A stretch of 64,000 bases of DNA, taken from the NCBI GenBank assembly GCA_037974965.1, contig JBBPFI010000003.1, positions 1,426,001-1,490,000 of the forward strand. Direction: 5' to 3'. The DNA comes from Dacryopinax spathularia. Its lineage: Eukaryota; Basidiomycota; Dacrymycetes; Dacrymycetales; Dacrymycetaceae. Shown here in pieces: positions 24,677-36,461 of this stretch; positions within the stretch are counted from its first letter, which is position 1, and each line of letters begins with the position of its first letter. A program made the translations under genes and the position numbers. A model generated the notes under the pieces. It made no database searches. It was not told where the DNA came from and saw nothing but the letters and a program-made list of their open reading frames with translations.

Positions 24677-25647
24677 ATGAACGGCATGGCGTTTGTGGCA
24701 AAGCGTGCAATCCCGAGCAACATCCACTATCAGCCCCCCTGTGCCCTTAGTCTGATAGGCTATCGAACACTACTCAGTACTACTCAGTCTCACAGCTGAA
24801 GACAGGCCCTTGATCGTCACGCAATAAACGCCCGATCTGCGATGAACGTGTATCCCCTGCAAAAGCCTGTGAAACCCGAAGTGCTATATTTGTGGTGAGG
24901 TGTCGAGGCCGTTGGTGGGCTCCGGTGCGGAGCGGAGACTCGAAGGCAAAGGCAATAAGAGGTCCGGGCCCGAGGCGTATGCATTTCTGGGCGAGGGAAT
25001 GAATGGGCATGAGACTTGACAATCAAGCCGTCAGGATTAACGGAGCCAGCTGCAGAGCAATCCCCGGATGTCTTGATACAGTAATGTCGGATCGTCGGAC
25101 AACGTGTGCGGGGGCTGGGAATCGTTTGGACAAGGTTGGGCCGTACGCGTGCACCGACGCCTCTTCCTGTAGGACCTCTGTCTACGTAGTATAGAACTTG
25201 TTTCTTTCCTACCTGTACTTTGGAATTCCTGGTGGCGGCGTCTTCAGGCACGTACTGTTGAAGAGGAACGGAAGGCGATCGATCGGTATGCGTTTCCTGC
25301 GAATCTATGCGAGAAGTTGCGGCGGGGCGAGTCGCCCAGCTTGTCGCTGGTGCAATCGACAGCTCGAACGATCTTAGCGTATCATTGAACCCCACAGCAA
25401 TCCGTTATATACTAGCCTTACAGTCATGCTCCCTCGTCCGAGAGTTCCATCGAACCCAGCAGTTCCAATTCACAAAGCTCGAGAACCGTAGCAGTTCAGA
25501 ACCCCACGAGATTGGCGATCCTCCTCCCCACAAAGCCCAGTGCCATCCCAGCAAACGAACTACCCCACCCGCGACGCGCACAAGAAAAGGCACAAACACA
25601 ATCCCATTCAACAACATCCCATCCACTTTGAAAAAAACAAAACAGGC

Positions 25648-26814
25648 TCACTCAGCATCAACAGGATTCCAAGTAATCGCCCCCCTCGCACCCCTGTCCA
25701 GCCCGTCCAAGCGGGCCATCTCCGAGTCGGAGAGAGTGAACGAGTAGACGTCGGCGTTGGACGCTACGCGTGCCGGGGTGGCGGATTTCGGGAGGGGGGA
25801 GTAGCCTTTTTGGAGGGACCAGCGGATGAGGATCTGGGCGGGGGATTTGTCGTGCTGCGTAGGTCGTTAGCACGAACTCGGAGAGAGGAGAGCGGGAGGG
25901 GTGGAGAGGGAAGAGAGGGAAGAGGGGAGGACGCACAGATTTGGCGATCTCGACCAGTGTCTTGTCATTCAGGTATTTCCCCTGCGTCAGCGGGCTGTAC
26001 GCCTCAACGACAATATTGTGCTCTTTGCAGTACGCCACGATCGGGCGTTGCTGGCACCATGGGTGGAGCTGCCCTCCCATGTCAACATTACGCCCACCCC
26101 GTTCTGTAATTAGGGACGAACCTCAATCTGGTTCACAGTCGGGGTCGGCAAGCCAGCAGCCTTGATCTCCTCCAAATGATGCACCCCACTAACCCCGCCC
26201 TCATCAGCCTCCCCCTTTCTCTCTCCCGCTAGAAAAGAAAAGAGGGCGCACTAATTCGAAACCCCCACACTCCGGATCTTCCCCTCCTCCTGCTTCTTCA
26301 GCAGTGCCTTGTACGTCTCTAGCCGCTTGGCCTTGCCCGAAAGGGGGTCGTGGATCAGGAAAAGGTCGACGTACTCCATCTTGAGCGCTTTGAGGGATTG
26401 GTCGACGGAAGCGAGGGTCTTTTCGTAGCCTTGGTTGAAGCCGGCGACTTTGGTAGCTACGCCATATTCCCATTAGCCCCGCTTCTCCCAATAACCAGGA
26501 AAGGAAAGGGCAGGCAGAATCAGAATACCAGGGAAGAGAAGGACAGTAAGAGGCAGAAGGAGAGGAAAAGGGAAAGCAGAGAACGCACTAATAAACACCT
26601 CCTCCCTCCCCAACCCGCTCGCCCTGACCCCCTCCCCGACCTGGTCCTCATTCCTATAATACTGCGCCGTGTCCACATGCCTATACCCAGCCTTGAACGC
26701 CGCGGCGAGCGGCTCCGCACATTGCCGCATTTGGTACACTCCGAAGCCTAGGCGGGGCATTTCATACCCTGACGAGAGGGGGAACGTGCTTTGGAGAGTG
26801 AGGGTGGAGGCCAT
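25648..26814 (-). CDS. Aldo-keto reductase 1
   Basis: Five exons on the minus strand: 26589-26814, 26252-26456, 26122-26188, 25937-26068, 25648-25854; 278 residues, normal for a single-domain aldo-keto reductase. These cytosolic NADPH enzymes reduce aldehydes, ketones and sugars. The catalytic tetrad is visible: Asp and Tyr in YRHVDTAQYYRNE, Lys in ITTKVAG, His in LFLIHDP. SVGVSNYGVHHLEEI and PLTQGKYL are family signatures, and the C-terminal KSATPARVASNADVY region binds the NADPH phosphate. It starts at MASTLTLQS and has no N-terminal extension, unlike the two paralogues at 28.8 and 36.5 kb. It shares three of its four intron positions with them; an intron after NQIE is unique to it, and it lacks the one after HDP. 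Confidence 0.93.
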
Positions 26815-27070
26815 TCTATGCATAGAGGAGTAGTCTCATCAGCCGCAAATCAAGTTTACTGCCAGAAATGGAGCACGTACTTGACTGGTGATGTGGACAA
26901 GCGTCGGGTGCTACTGAGGATTTGGCGAGGGAGGACGTTCATACCAAGAGAGCTAAAACGGTCTGTCGGCCCCCAGCAACACAGTTATAGCATACAGCCT
27001 CGTCACGTCTTATTGTGGGACGCGCAATGGTTCAGTGGTTCGAGATCGCGGCGCGTCCCGATCCATGACG
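26815..27070. promoter_or_regulatory. Upstream region of aldo-keto reductase 1
   Basis: A possible hairpin pairs GGGACGCG (27017-27024) with CGCGTCCC (27052-27059). The right end, ATGACG at 27065-27070, is the left target duplication of the next element. Confidence 0.4.
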
Positions 27071-28084
27071 TATGGAAGCCTTCCGCGGACAGCTCCCTGA
27101 GCTGTCCGCAGAGGGCTACCGAGCTCGGTCAACGCTGGACTTGACCGGGCTCGACCCCCACTATTAGGGTATAGGACCCCTATAACCCGGGCTTTGGGTC
27201 AGGACCCTTGGCTTTTTGAATATAACAAATAGGTCGCAAAGTATTACACAACACTTAGCAATAGAAAAACATGCAATTTACCCATTTTGTTTGGCTTTTA
27301 CACAAGTTGCTTTTATCTTTGTTTTTTCTCATAGAATGTTCTGTATCTTGGGATTAAAACAAATGTGAACTTGACTAAGTTGAGCTTATTGCACATCTAC
27401 AAAATGTTAAGTAAACAGCTCAAATTCCTACGTTTGTTTAAACACATTTTGCAGTGAATATTGACTGAACTCTAGCATAAAAGTAAACTGTCTTTACTTT
27501 ACGTCCAAAAAAAACTGGAATATTTTGGGATATCATCCATTTTAATGTTAACTTTAAGGTAAAATACTAAGTGTTTAGTCTACTAGAGATAATTATGTTT
27601 ATTAGCATGAGGTAAAGTCACTTTCCCAGTATATACTTGTTACTTTACTTTACTCTAATTTTTTTCCAAGTAGCCTTTACTCTCAGAGTTTTTTTTTCTG
27701 TGGCCAGCAATTATGATATCTGGGCATTATGCTTTATTAAAGGTAATTATTGCTGCAACTGTACAAAGAGATCTCTAAGCTTATTCAAGTTTAACTTACC
27801 AATTAAATTGCTAATTTACACTTCGTTATATCGGTATCTAGTTTAATTATGTGTGAAGGCCAAAAGCAACTTATGCAGAAACAAAACCTAAAAAGATGTT
27901 ATTATTTTTTCTTCTCCCCCTTATTAGTCGCTGCATCAAGGTCTTTTAAGTTACTACTTCAGGCATTTGTCATATTTCTGCCCTTCGGGCCTTCAAGCCC
28001 CTTTGCCTGGCCGCTTACCGGGTCCCGCGGTTTTTGGACCCTGAATGGACCCCAGAGTCGAGCTGTCCGCGGGAGGCTTCCATA
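27071..28084. mobile_element. AT-rich non-autonomous DNA transposon with 25-bp inverted ends
   Basis: A 1014-bp element with terminal inverted repeats at 27071-27095 and 28060-28084 that match at 24 of 25 positions and begin TATGGAAGCC. Flanking copies of ATGACG (27065-27070 and 28085-28090) form a 6-bp target duplication. Just inside the left end the arms GCGGACAGCT and AGCTGTCCGC (27085-27110) make a tight hairpin. The interior is strongly AT-rich and has no transposase; its longest frames are under 80 codons. It sits between two aldo-keto reductase genes. The superfamily is unresolved because a 6-bp duplication is not diagnostic. Confidence 0.75.
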
Positions 28085-28810
28085 ATGACGACGATGAGTC
28101 AGCTGCCAGTGACCGTGATTCATCGCCGCTGGACACCGAATGGACGGTCACCTCTGGACGGTCTGACTGCTGGCTCTACCGTGACAGTACTAGTATTGGA
28201 TAACTGGGTCGTGTTCAGCCGCTAGAAACTGAGCGTAGCTGGATTTGGGCAAGCTGTGGTGGTCTAACTTGAATTCAGTACGCTGACGTGGACGGCAGCT
28301 GCAGACGTCCGGGGCATGAGCTGTCCGACGAGGGACGCCTGCTGGAAGTCTCATTCGTGCTGGAGCAGGATGTATGCGCTCTGGAATGCATGCTGAAAAG
28401 AATCTGAATCACGGTCGAGGAGGAACGATCACACTTGCCGCAAGACGCGCCGAATCTCGCTGAACACCGAACACTCACAGATATTACCCATTCACAGCCG
28501 GGTATCACCAACAGCTGACATGTTGGGTTGCGTGAAAGACAACTGCTGCTGGCTAGTGCTGGCGTCTTGAAGACGAAACGCTGTGCGAGGGTTTTGTCTC
28601 GATCGGCGTGGCAGGAGGGGAGTTCGTCGGATTTACTAAGTGATGCCGTTCTTGTCCACCTAAGGAGAAGTGCGTATATGCGCTGTACGTCTGTCAACCT
28701 CCTTACAGCCGAACATTCCATCCATTCCGATCCACATCCTCCTTCCTTGCCATACAATACCCCTACCATCCTACATCCACGTACCGGGACACCCACACCC
28801 ACGGGCTCCC
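28085..28810. other. Intergenic, no gene seen
   Basis: 726 bp between the transposon and the 3' end of aldo-keto reductase 2. One GTGCGTATATGCGC word near 28671 belongs to the recurring palindrome family. Confidence 0.45.
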
Positions 28811-30346
28811 TCAAGGCGCATTAACAGGGTTCCACGTAACAGCCCCCCCATCCCCCCTATCCAACCCATCCAGCTCCTTCATCTCCTCCGCACTGAGTTC
28901 AAAATCATATATGTCCGCATTTGCCTTCACTCGGGCCGGGTCGGCAGATTTGGGGAGGGGGACAAAGTCGTGTTGCAGGGACCAGCGGATGAGGACTTGG
29001 GCGGGGGATTTGTTGTGCTACCCATGAGAGTTGCGTCAGCTTTTGCTCTTCGCCGGAGGCGAACGGAGCGAGGACGGAGAGGCGGAGACGGACAGGGGTG
29101 GGGAAGGGGGGGTGGAATAGGAGAGATAGGATGATGATGAAGAGGAGGTACGCACTGCCTTTGCAACCCTCTGCAAAACCGGATCATCAAAATACTTCCC
29201 CCTCGTCAACGGCGTATAAGCCTCAACGACGATCCCGTGTTCCCTACAATACTCGACAATAGGCCTCTGCTGGTCCCATGGGTGGAGCTCGAGCTGGTTC
29301 ACGCTGGGCGTGGGGAGGCCGGCTTCTCTGATTTCTTCGAGGTGTTTTACGCCGCTGCACGTGGGGGGATCAGCTTAGAGTGGAGGAAGGTGTAGGAGTA
29401 GGAGAGGGGGGACGCACTAGTTAGACACCCCGATAGACCGCAGCTTGCCCTCTTTCTGCTTTTCGACCAGCGCGCGCCACGTCTCCACGCGCTTCTGTTT
29501 CCCCGAGAGCTGAACCCAGTCAGTCAGCCTACACGCAAATGCAGCACGACGACGGCGGCGGCGGCGGCGAGGACGAGCCAGAGGCGGCGAGGACAAGACG
29601 GAGCGGAGGACGAGGGGGAGGGCGAGGGGGACGGGGACGAGAAGAACGAGAAGGAGAGAGGAGGAGAAGAGCAGGAAACGCACAGGATCATGAATCAAAT
29701 ACAAGTCCAAATAGTCAAACTTGAAGTTGCTCAACGACTCCTCTACGGCCGCCTTTGCTTCCTCGTACCCATGTTGGCTGCTGAAGACTTTGCTCGCTGT
29801 TCGCAACTCGTCAGCCTGCCTTCTCACGCACAGCCCGCCCCTCCCAGCCAGCCATCCAGCCAGCCAGCCCGAGGCACAGAGAGGAAGAGGAAGCCAGAGG
29901 AAGCCAGAGAAGAGCAGAGAAAGCCAGAGAAAGCACAGAAAGGCACAGAAAGGCACACAGAAGGAGGAGGAGGAGGAGGAGAACGCACTGATAAACACCT
30001 CCCCCCTCCCCAGCCCACTCCGCCTAACAGCCTCCCCAACCCCCGCCTCATTCCTATAAAACATCGCCGAGTCCACATGTCTGTACCCCGCCTGAAACGC
30101 AGCAAGGCACGCGGGGAGGACGTCGTCGTTCATGTATACCCCCAGGCCGAGGCGGGGGATGGAGTGGCCGGAGGAGAGCTTGACGCTCGAATTGATTGAC
30201 AGGGGGCCTATGGAGGACATGTTGCGCGAAGTAGTGCTGGAGAAGGGGCGGAGAGTGGAGGGTGTGGGTGGAGCAAGAGAGGTGGGCAGGGGTAGAGAAC
30301 GGGTGAGAGAGGGGAGGGAGGAGAGGGAGCGCTTTATGTACTCCAT
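28811..30346 (-). CDS. Aldo-keto reductase 2 with putative mitochondrial presequence
   Basis: Five exons on the minus strand: 29989-30346, 29684-29796, 29418-29509, 29156-29354, 28811-29017; 322 residues. Tetrad residues lie in YRHVDSAMFYRNE, the ITSKVFSS lysine (across the first intron) and LYLIHDP. GKLRSIGVSNYGVKHLEEI and PLTRGKYFDDP follow. The first 41 residues are Ser/Arg/Pro-rich with only one acidic residue and end RPFSSTTSRN before a second Met (30220), which looks like a mitochondrial presequence; translation from that Met would give a cytosolic enzyme. All four introns match aldo-keto reductase 3 in position and phase, so the two are duplicates. Introns here are longer (63-192 nt) and filled with purine-rich low-complexity sequence. 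Confidence 0.92.
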
Positions 30347-31132
30347 CCCTCCTTTCCTACTCCCAGTCGCACTGGCACTGGCACTCACGAGCACAAAGCT
30401 CCTCGGTAATGTAAGCTGGCACCCACTTCCGCGCAAACCGACCTTCCCCGGGTCTGGAGCTGTAGGAACACAGACCCTGAGCGTAACGTGCACGCGGGGA
30501 TGACGAACCTCCCAGCAGCTCGTGAAGTGTGGGCGAGAGTCATCGTGCTCGGAGTTTGGGCCGAGACGGGCGGCGATCGGCGAGGATCGGGGATGGTCTG
30601 GGATGTTGCGGGGACCGGGGATGGTTGAGAGCGGTGAGTACTTTGCGCTGCTGCTTGCAGAAGTTACAGCGTTGGAGTATTCTGGACCACTACTCGGGGT
30701 TTTGTGTATCTATGTTTGCAATTGCTTGGATGTACGGCGGTCGAGTCTAGGTGTATCGCGGCGTGCCAAGAGGATGGTGATTGAACCTTTAGCCGGAGAA
30801 GGGGGTCGGCGTTAGCATTTCACGCTAGATCATGATGGACCATAATGGGGACCTCCGTGGTGCCAGCTAACCATCAAAGAAACCATCAGTCAACCAATCA
30901 ATCAATCAGCAGTCATTCATTCATTCATTCATTTGAAAGTTAATCATGGATATTACCATTCATGTCCAGGCCTATCATATCAATACACTTGATCTCTGAT
31001 ACTCAGGGATGCAATTCGACAATCTTCGGTCTTCTTCCGATGCGGCGGCGGATCACGGAGAATTACGAATATGGGCAATGGACATATATGCGCTCGGAGC
31101 ATAAGTATGATGAAGACGTTATGTTGAGGTGC
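30347..31132. other. Intergenic, promoter of aldo-keto reductase 2
   Basis: No gene seen. A short CAAT/CATT microsatellite lies at about 30893-30933. Confidence 0.5.
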
Positions 31133-32336
31133 TTATACGAGCCGGGGCTGCACCCAGACGCGCAGGGCGCGTTCGAGCAGGACGGTGGCGCCGCCTGAGG
31201 CGAGGAGGACATATGTCCATTTGTTCGTGATTGCGTTCAGGCCTGCGTACATTATCAGTTCCGGGTCCCGACGTGAAGAGAGGGGAGGGAGAGGGGTAGG
31301 GTGGGGTGGAGAGGAGAGGAGGAGAAGGACGTACCAGGCCAGAACGAATTCACCTCCCTCGCCCAGTTCTTCCACTCGTTCCACTTATGCGTGTCCTCCC
31401 TCGCGTACTTTGCCACCTGGTCGCCTTCCTCCGCGTCGCCACCCACGAACCTCAGATACACGTAGTTCGCGAGCGGGCCGACGAGGTACCACGGGTTCCA
31501 GTACGAGGTCGAGAATGTCAACAGGGGGAACGAGAGATGGACGAGCGCGTCGCCGAGGTAGTTGGGGTGGCGGACGAGGCTCCAGACGCCGTTTGTCTGC
31601 ACCTTTCCAGAGTGGGCCGGGGTGTGCGCGGAGAGCTGGACATCAGCGAGCACTTCGAGGGCGGTTCCGACGCCGAACAGGGCAACGGCGATCGCGTCCA
31701 CCGATGTCCAGGGGAAACCGGCCAGAGCGTGCGGTTCGGGCGAGAAGCGGAATGGTGCCGTGAATGGAAGGCTGATCAGAGTTTGGAAGAGCGCCTCGGG
31801 GAGGTAGAGCTTGAACAGCGCCGAGTTCCAGAACCCAGGCTGGGCCTTCAAAGGCTCATAGCGCGGGTCGTCCTTCCCCCTTGCGATAGAACGCGACGCA
31901 AGCCGGTAGAAGAGTCTGCCTCCCCAGGTCGTCACGCCTGCCAACTAGATATCACTCTCTGTCAGTCCTGGTGCCCGCATATACGATGATGCGAGGAGGA
32001 TAGAGGGGGACGTACGAGGAGCTTCTCGCGCCATGTAAGCTCGCCCCAGGCATCAGAGAGCTTCACCCCGTCGTACACCACTCTCAAGCCCAGAGCCTGC
32101 CACCAAGCATTCAGCACCATCCCGCTCGGCCAGAGCAAGTCCTTCGCCTCGGCCCTATTGGTCGTCCTCCCAATGGCATACACAGCGAGGTTCGTCCCTG
32201 CATGCAGGAGGAAACTGGTGCCCAAAGGAGGGAGCAAGGAGCGAGAGGCGGGGACGTGAGGCGTGTAGGGAGGGACTGCAGCCCGGGAAGTGGCAGTTTG
32301 GGGAGTGAGGACGGGGCGGTCGATGTTGATCGCCAT
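31133..32336 (-). CDS. DUF1295 / steroid 5-alpha-reductase-like membrane protein
   Basis: Three exons on the minus strand: 32016-32336, 31335-31944, 31133-31242; 346 residues. Several hydrophobic segments are present, and the conserved block GVWSLVRHPNYLGDALVH is the signature of the DUF1295 family, related to steroid 5-alpha reductases and isoprenylcysteine methyltransferases. It probably acts in an internal membrane on a lipid, but the substrate is unknown. The N-terminal region contains FLLHAGTNLAVYAIGR and the C-terminal exon a hydrophobic YVLLASGGATVLLE segment. It is transcribed divergently from MCM2 with 435 bp between starts. Confidence 0.8.
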
Positions 32337-32771
32337 CTTTGCGGTTGCGTTGTTCGTCTCGTCTCAGTCAGTCGTAGGAGCAGGAGTAGGAGTAGGAGTA
32401 GTCAGGTCGTGTCCTTCTGAGTACGCGATCAGCCGCAAAGGGCGCGCCATCCTGCCGTCTTATATGCGTCCAAGCCAGAGACTCGGACTGACGAGAAGAG
32501 CAGAGGCAGATGACGTAGACGAAGCACGCACCTGACGCGTTCGTGGTCCAGAAGTCTTGGCGGGATCAGATGGTGGAAGAACTGAAGCTGGAGAGACGCG
32601 CCACCGCCGGGTGCTTTTGTACGGAAGCGGAGCTTGGAGGCAATGTAGGACGCGTCGCGACGCGCTTTTGGGAAGGGGGAGTGGTTCATTCCAACCGACG
32701 CGCGTGAAGGAGGTTGTACTTGCTCTTTGCTTTGCACGTAAACGAACACTTCTCTTTACTTACTACACAAA
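32337..32771. promoter_or_regulatory. Shared divergent promoter with two MluI cell-cycle boxes
   Basis: ACGCGT occurs at 32535-32540 and 32650-32655, with further ACGCG cores nearby (GACGCGCC, CGACGCGC). In fungi the MBF complex binds ACGCGT and drives G1/S genes, including MCM genes. The sites are closer to MCM2 (start 32772) than to the DUF1295 gene (start 32336). Confidence 0.65.
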
Positions 32772-35700
32772 ATGGTAAGATATCTTCTAAAGGCTATAGA
32801 GTGCAGGGGTACTGACGACGGCAATGCAGTCTTCATCACCCTCCATACCCAGACGCGCACCCAAACGCCCCCGCTCGCCAGGCCACCGTTCCCCCGAAAC
32901 GAGCGGCACCCAACGTCCTCCCTCTCGCAGCTCCCTGCCCCCCTCTTCCCCTCCCGCTCCCTTCCTGACGGACGACAGCGATGCCGAAGCTTTGCAATAC
33001 GAGTCCGACGAGCCCGTTCCGCGCGCTGACGCGCTGGACGAGTCGGACGACGAGGGCGAAGACCTGATGGCTGAAGACCTGCTCGAGCAGGACTATAACG
33101 ATAATGTCCTTCTCGACGCGTACGATGCGGCCGATATCGATGATGCCGAGTATGACGAGATGGACCTTGCGCAGCGCAGGGCTGCTGAGGCGGCTATGGC
33201 TCGCCGGGATAGGGCGGAGAGGGGGCTGGCGAGGAGGCCGAGGAGGGCGCCCGGGTTCTTGCCGAGTGATGATGGTGAGGAGGACGATAGGGGCCCGTTG
33301 GAGGGGATGGTGAGGAGGACGAGGAGGCAGTATGATGAGCGCAGGGTGGTGGATGACGCTGAGGGCGTCGACGATGTAATCCCTCTCCCACTCTTCCTAT
33401 ACAAGCCGGGCTGACGCGTGCCATGCAGACTATCCCTCTTGAGGACCTTGGCGATATCAAGGCCGATTCGATTGCTGAGTGGGTCAGCCTACCCAACGTC
33501 GGCAAGGCCATCACCCAGCAGTTCCGCGCCTTCCTGACCGGCCACACGGACGGCGGTATGGAGAGCGTATACGGCGCAAAGATTACGCGTCTCGCCGAAC
33601 GTAAGCGCGTCCCAAACCACTCGCCCCTCACATCTAACACGATCAACAGAAAACCTGGAGTCCCTCGAAGTCTCGTTCAAAGACCTCGCCGACTACAAGC
33701 CCATCCTGGCCTACTTCCTCGCCAACTGCCCCGCGCCCATGCTCGCCTACTTCGACGAAGTAGCCATGCAATCCGTGCTCGCCTTCTACCCGGCCTACGA
33801 GCGGATCCACGCCGAGCTGCACGTCCGGATCACCGACCTGCCCACATCCTGCACGCTACGCGACTTGAGGCAGAGCAACCTCAACTGCCTGGTCCGCGTG
33901 AGCGGGGTTGTGACGAGGAGGAGCGGCGTGTTCCCCCAGCTGAAATACGTCAAGTTTGACTGTAAGAAATGCGGTGAGACGCTCGGGCCGTTTTATCAGG
34001 ATGCGAGCAAGGAGATCAGGATTAGCTATTGTCCGAGCTGCGAAGGCAGGGGACCGTTCACGATCAACACTGAGCAGGTGGGCGCATGGCCTTTTGAACA
34101 CGTGAATACAGGCTGACGGCCTCTTTTTTTTTCGCAGACGGTGTACAGGAATTATCAGAAGATGACTCTGCAGGAGTCGCCTGGGTCTGTGCCTGCTGGT
34201 CGGTTGCCCAGGCATAGGGAGGTTATCCTCCTCTGGGACCTGATCGATTCTGCCAAGCCTGGCGAGGAGATCGTACGTCCCTCGCACCCAAAGATGCGCG
34301 AACCGACTGACATGCTTACAGGAAGTAACCGGTATCTACCGCAACAACTTTGACGCCTCCCTCAACGCCAAGAACGGATTCCCCGTCTTCTCGACCGTGA
34401 TCGAAGCGAACCACATTAACAAAAAAGAAGACCTCTTCGCCGCTTTCCGTCTTACAGAAGAAGACGAGCGCAAGATCGTGCAGCTCTCTCGCGACCCTCG
34501 GATCAGGAAGCGCATCATCAAGTCCATCGCGCCGTCCATTTTTGGGCACGACGATATCAAGGCTGCGATCGCTCTCTCCCTGTTTGGCGGCGTGCCCAAG
34601 GACGTGAAGGGCAAGCACCGCATTCGCGGAGATATCAACGTGTTGTTGCTCGGGGATCCCGGTACGGCCAAGTCCCAGTTCCTCAAATACGTCGAAAAGA
34701 CCGCCCACCGCGCCGTGTTTACCACTGGCCAAGGCGCCTCCGCGGTCGGTCTGACCGCCAGCGTGCGCAGGGACGCGGCGACGAGGGAATGGACGCTCGA
34801 GGGCGGCGCGCTCGTCCTAGCCGACAAGGGCGTGTGCCTGATCGACGAGTTCGACAAGATGAACGATGCCGACCGGACTTCGATCCACGAAGCGATGGAG
34901 CAGCAGAGTATCTCCATTTCCAAGGCTGGCATCGTCACTACTCTCCAGGCACGGTGCGCGATCGTAGCTGCCGCCAACCCCATCAGGGGTCGGTACAACC
35001 CCACCATTCCCTTCCAGCAGAATGTCGAGCTGACGGAACCGATCATTTCGCGGTTTGACGTGCTCTGCGTGGTGAAGGATACGGTCGACCCGGTGAAGGA
35101 TGAGCTGCTGGCTAAGTTTGTGGTGGATAGTCATACGAGGAGCCATCCGACTTTCAAGGCTGCGGCGGACGATGACGAGATGGACGCGGCTGATATCGCT
35201 GGGGCCAAGTTCCAGCAGAAGATGCATGAGCTCGACGCGGATGTACGTTACCCACACAACTATGAAGAGGTATATGCTGACCAGACGCGCGTAGATCATC
35301 CCGCAGGACATGCTCCGCAAGTACATCATGTACGCCAAAGAGCGCGTCAAGCCCAAGCTGCAAGACATGGACCAAGAGAAGCTCGCCCGCTTATACGCCG
35401 ACCTTCGGCGGGAAAGCGTCGCCACAGGCTCGATGCCGATCACTGTGCGGCACCTGGAGAGCTGTATCCGTATGGCCGAAGCGAGCGCGAAGATGCAGCT
35501 TCGCGAGTATGTCCGCGCGGACGATATCGACCTGGCGATCCAAGTGAGCGTGGGCAGCTTTGTAGAGTGTCAGAAGATGAGCGTGAAGAAGACGCTTGAG
35601 CGGGTCAGTCTCCTCTCCTCCTCCCCTTCTCCCTTCTCCCTGCTTTCGCGGAATTGGTGGCTGATTTTTGACCGGTAGATGTTCCGCAAGTACGTCCATC

Positions 35701-36123
35701 GGGCGAGGGACCATGAGGAGCTCCTGCATTTCCTGATGGGCAACCTGATCAAGGAGAAAGTCCGGATCTATCAAGCGGCGCACCATGCCCCTCCAACAAG
35801 CGTAAGCGTCAAGATCTCCGAGCTGGAAGATTCGGTACGTCCCTCCTCACCCTCTCCTCCCACAAGTCATATACTAACCCACTGGCCAGGCACGCGAACA
35901 CGAGATATACGACGTCCAACCTTACCTCCACTCAGCCGTCTTCCGCGCAAACGGGTACGAGCTCGGCAAAGCAAAGGAGAAGAACAATACCGAAGTGCCC
36001 GCTGTGATAAAGCATTTTGTTGATCCGGAACATAGGCAGTCGCCGCCGCCGCAGAGGAGGATGCCGAGCCGTGCGCCGTCTGATGCGGATTATGTGTTTG
36101 TTGATGGGCAGGATGCGCAGTGA
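32772..36123 (+). CDS. MCM2: DNA replication licensing factor MCM2
   Basis: Nine exons: 32772-32774, 32830-33375, 33429-33600, 33650-34077, 34138-34272, 34322-35242, 35295-35603, 35679-35834, 35890-36123; 967 residues. MCM2 is one of six subunits of the replicative helicase. An acidic Ser-rich tail (about 1-180) precedes the MCM2-type zinc finger CKKC...CPSC (about 345-371), followed by [15 protein letters not shown]. The ATPase has Walker A GDPGTAKS (about 539), Walker B LIDEFDKM (about 603) and arginine finger ISRFD (about 671). The C-terminal [12 protein letters not shown] block is typical. The first exon is only the start codon, ATG followed directly by GTAAGA, with branch-like TACTGAC and acceptor ATGCAG; if it is not used, translation could begin at 32824 with almost the same protein. 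Confidence 0.95.
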
Positions 36124-36461
36124 ACGAGGTATAGTAGTGGGAGGTGGTGTAGAAGTGGCTGTGGGCGGAGTGAGGGTGGAGTTTCTGTTTTGTATCATTG
36201 ATCTTGTCTCGGAGTCGCTTTCTGGAATTGAATTTCGCTATTACAATGATGTCCCATAACAGGACGCGATCATTCCCATGGGTCGCGAACCTTCATCGAC
36301 CGCAGATGACTCACTTTCGCAGCCAGTTCCCGTCATCCGAACATTCCCCGCCCATGACGGGCCCTAACATGGGTCCGTGAGCTTCGTCTCTGATCCTACC
36401 GGTCCTATTGCGTGGATACGCACCAGCTTGCGACTTTTGAGAAGCAGCATAGGAGAATGGA
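36124..36461. promoter_or_regulatory. Intergenic, promoter of aldo-keto reductase 3
   Basis: 338 bp, no gene. A TATATAAAT box lies at about 36469, just inside the longest reading frame of the downstream gene. Confidence 0.45.

Larger units (their letters stand above)
22359..25647. other. Repeat-rich intergenic region, partly AT-rich
   Basis: 3.3 kb with no supported gene. It holds a GC-rich promoter part for the glucanase, an AT-rich stretch from about 23390 to 24500, a GGGAGAC minisatellite and an ATCA/ATCT microsatellite. A minus-strand frame at 24817-25395 begins with ATG but has no recognisable domain. Confidence 0.5.

Noticed and set aside
24817-25395. 192-codon minus-strand frame with an ATG and possible donor
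   Set aside because: No recognisable motif and no convincing downstream exon.
27017-27059. tRNA-like GGTTCGAGATC segment within a hairpin
   Set aside because: Only one stem forms; no acceptor, D and anticodon arms of a tRNA.
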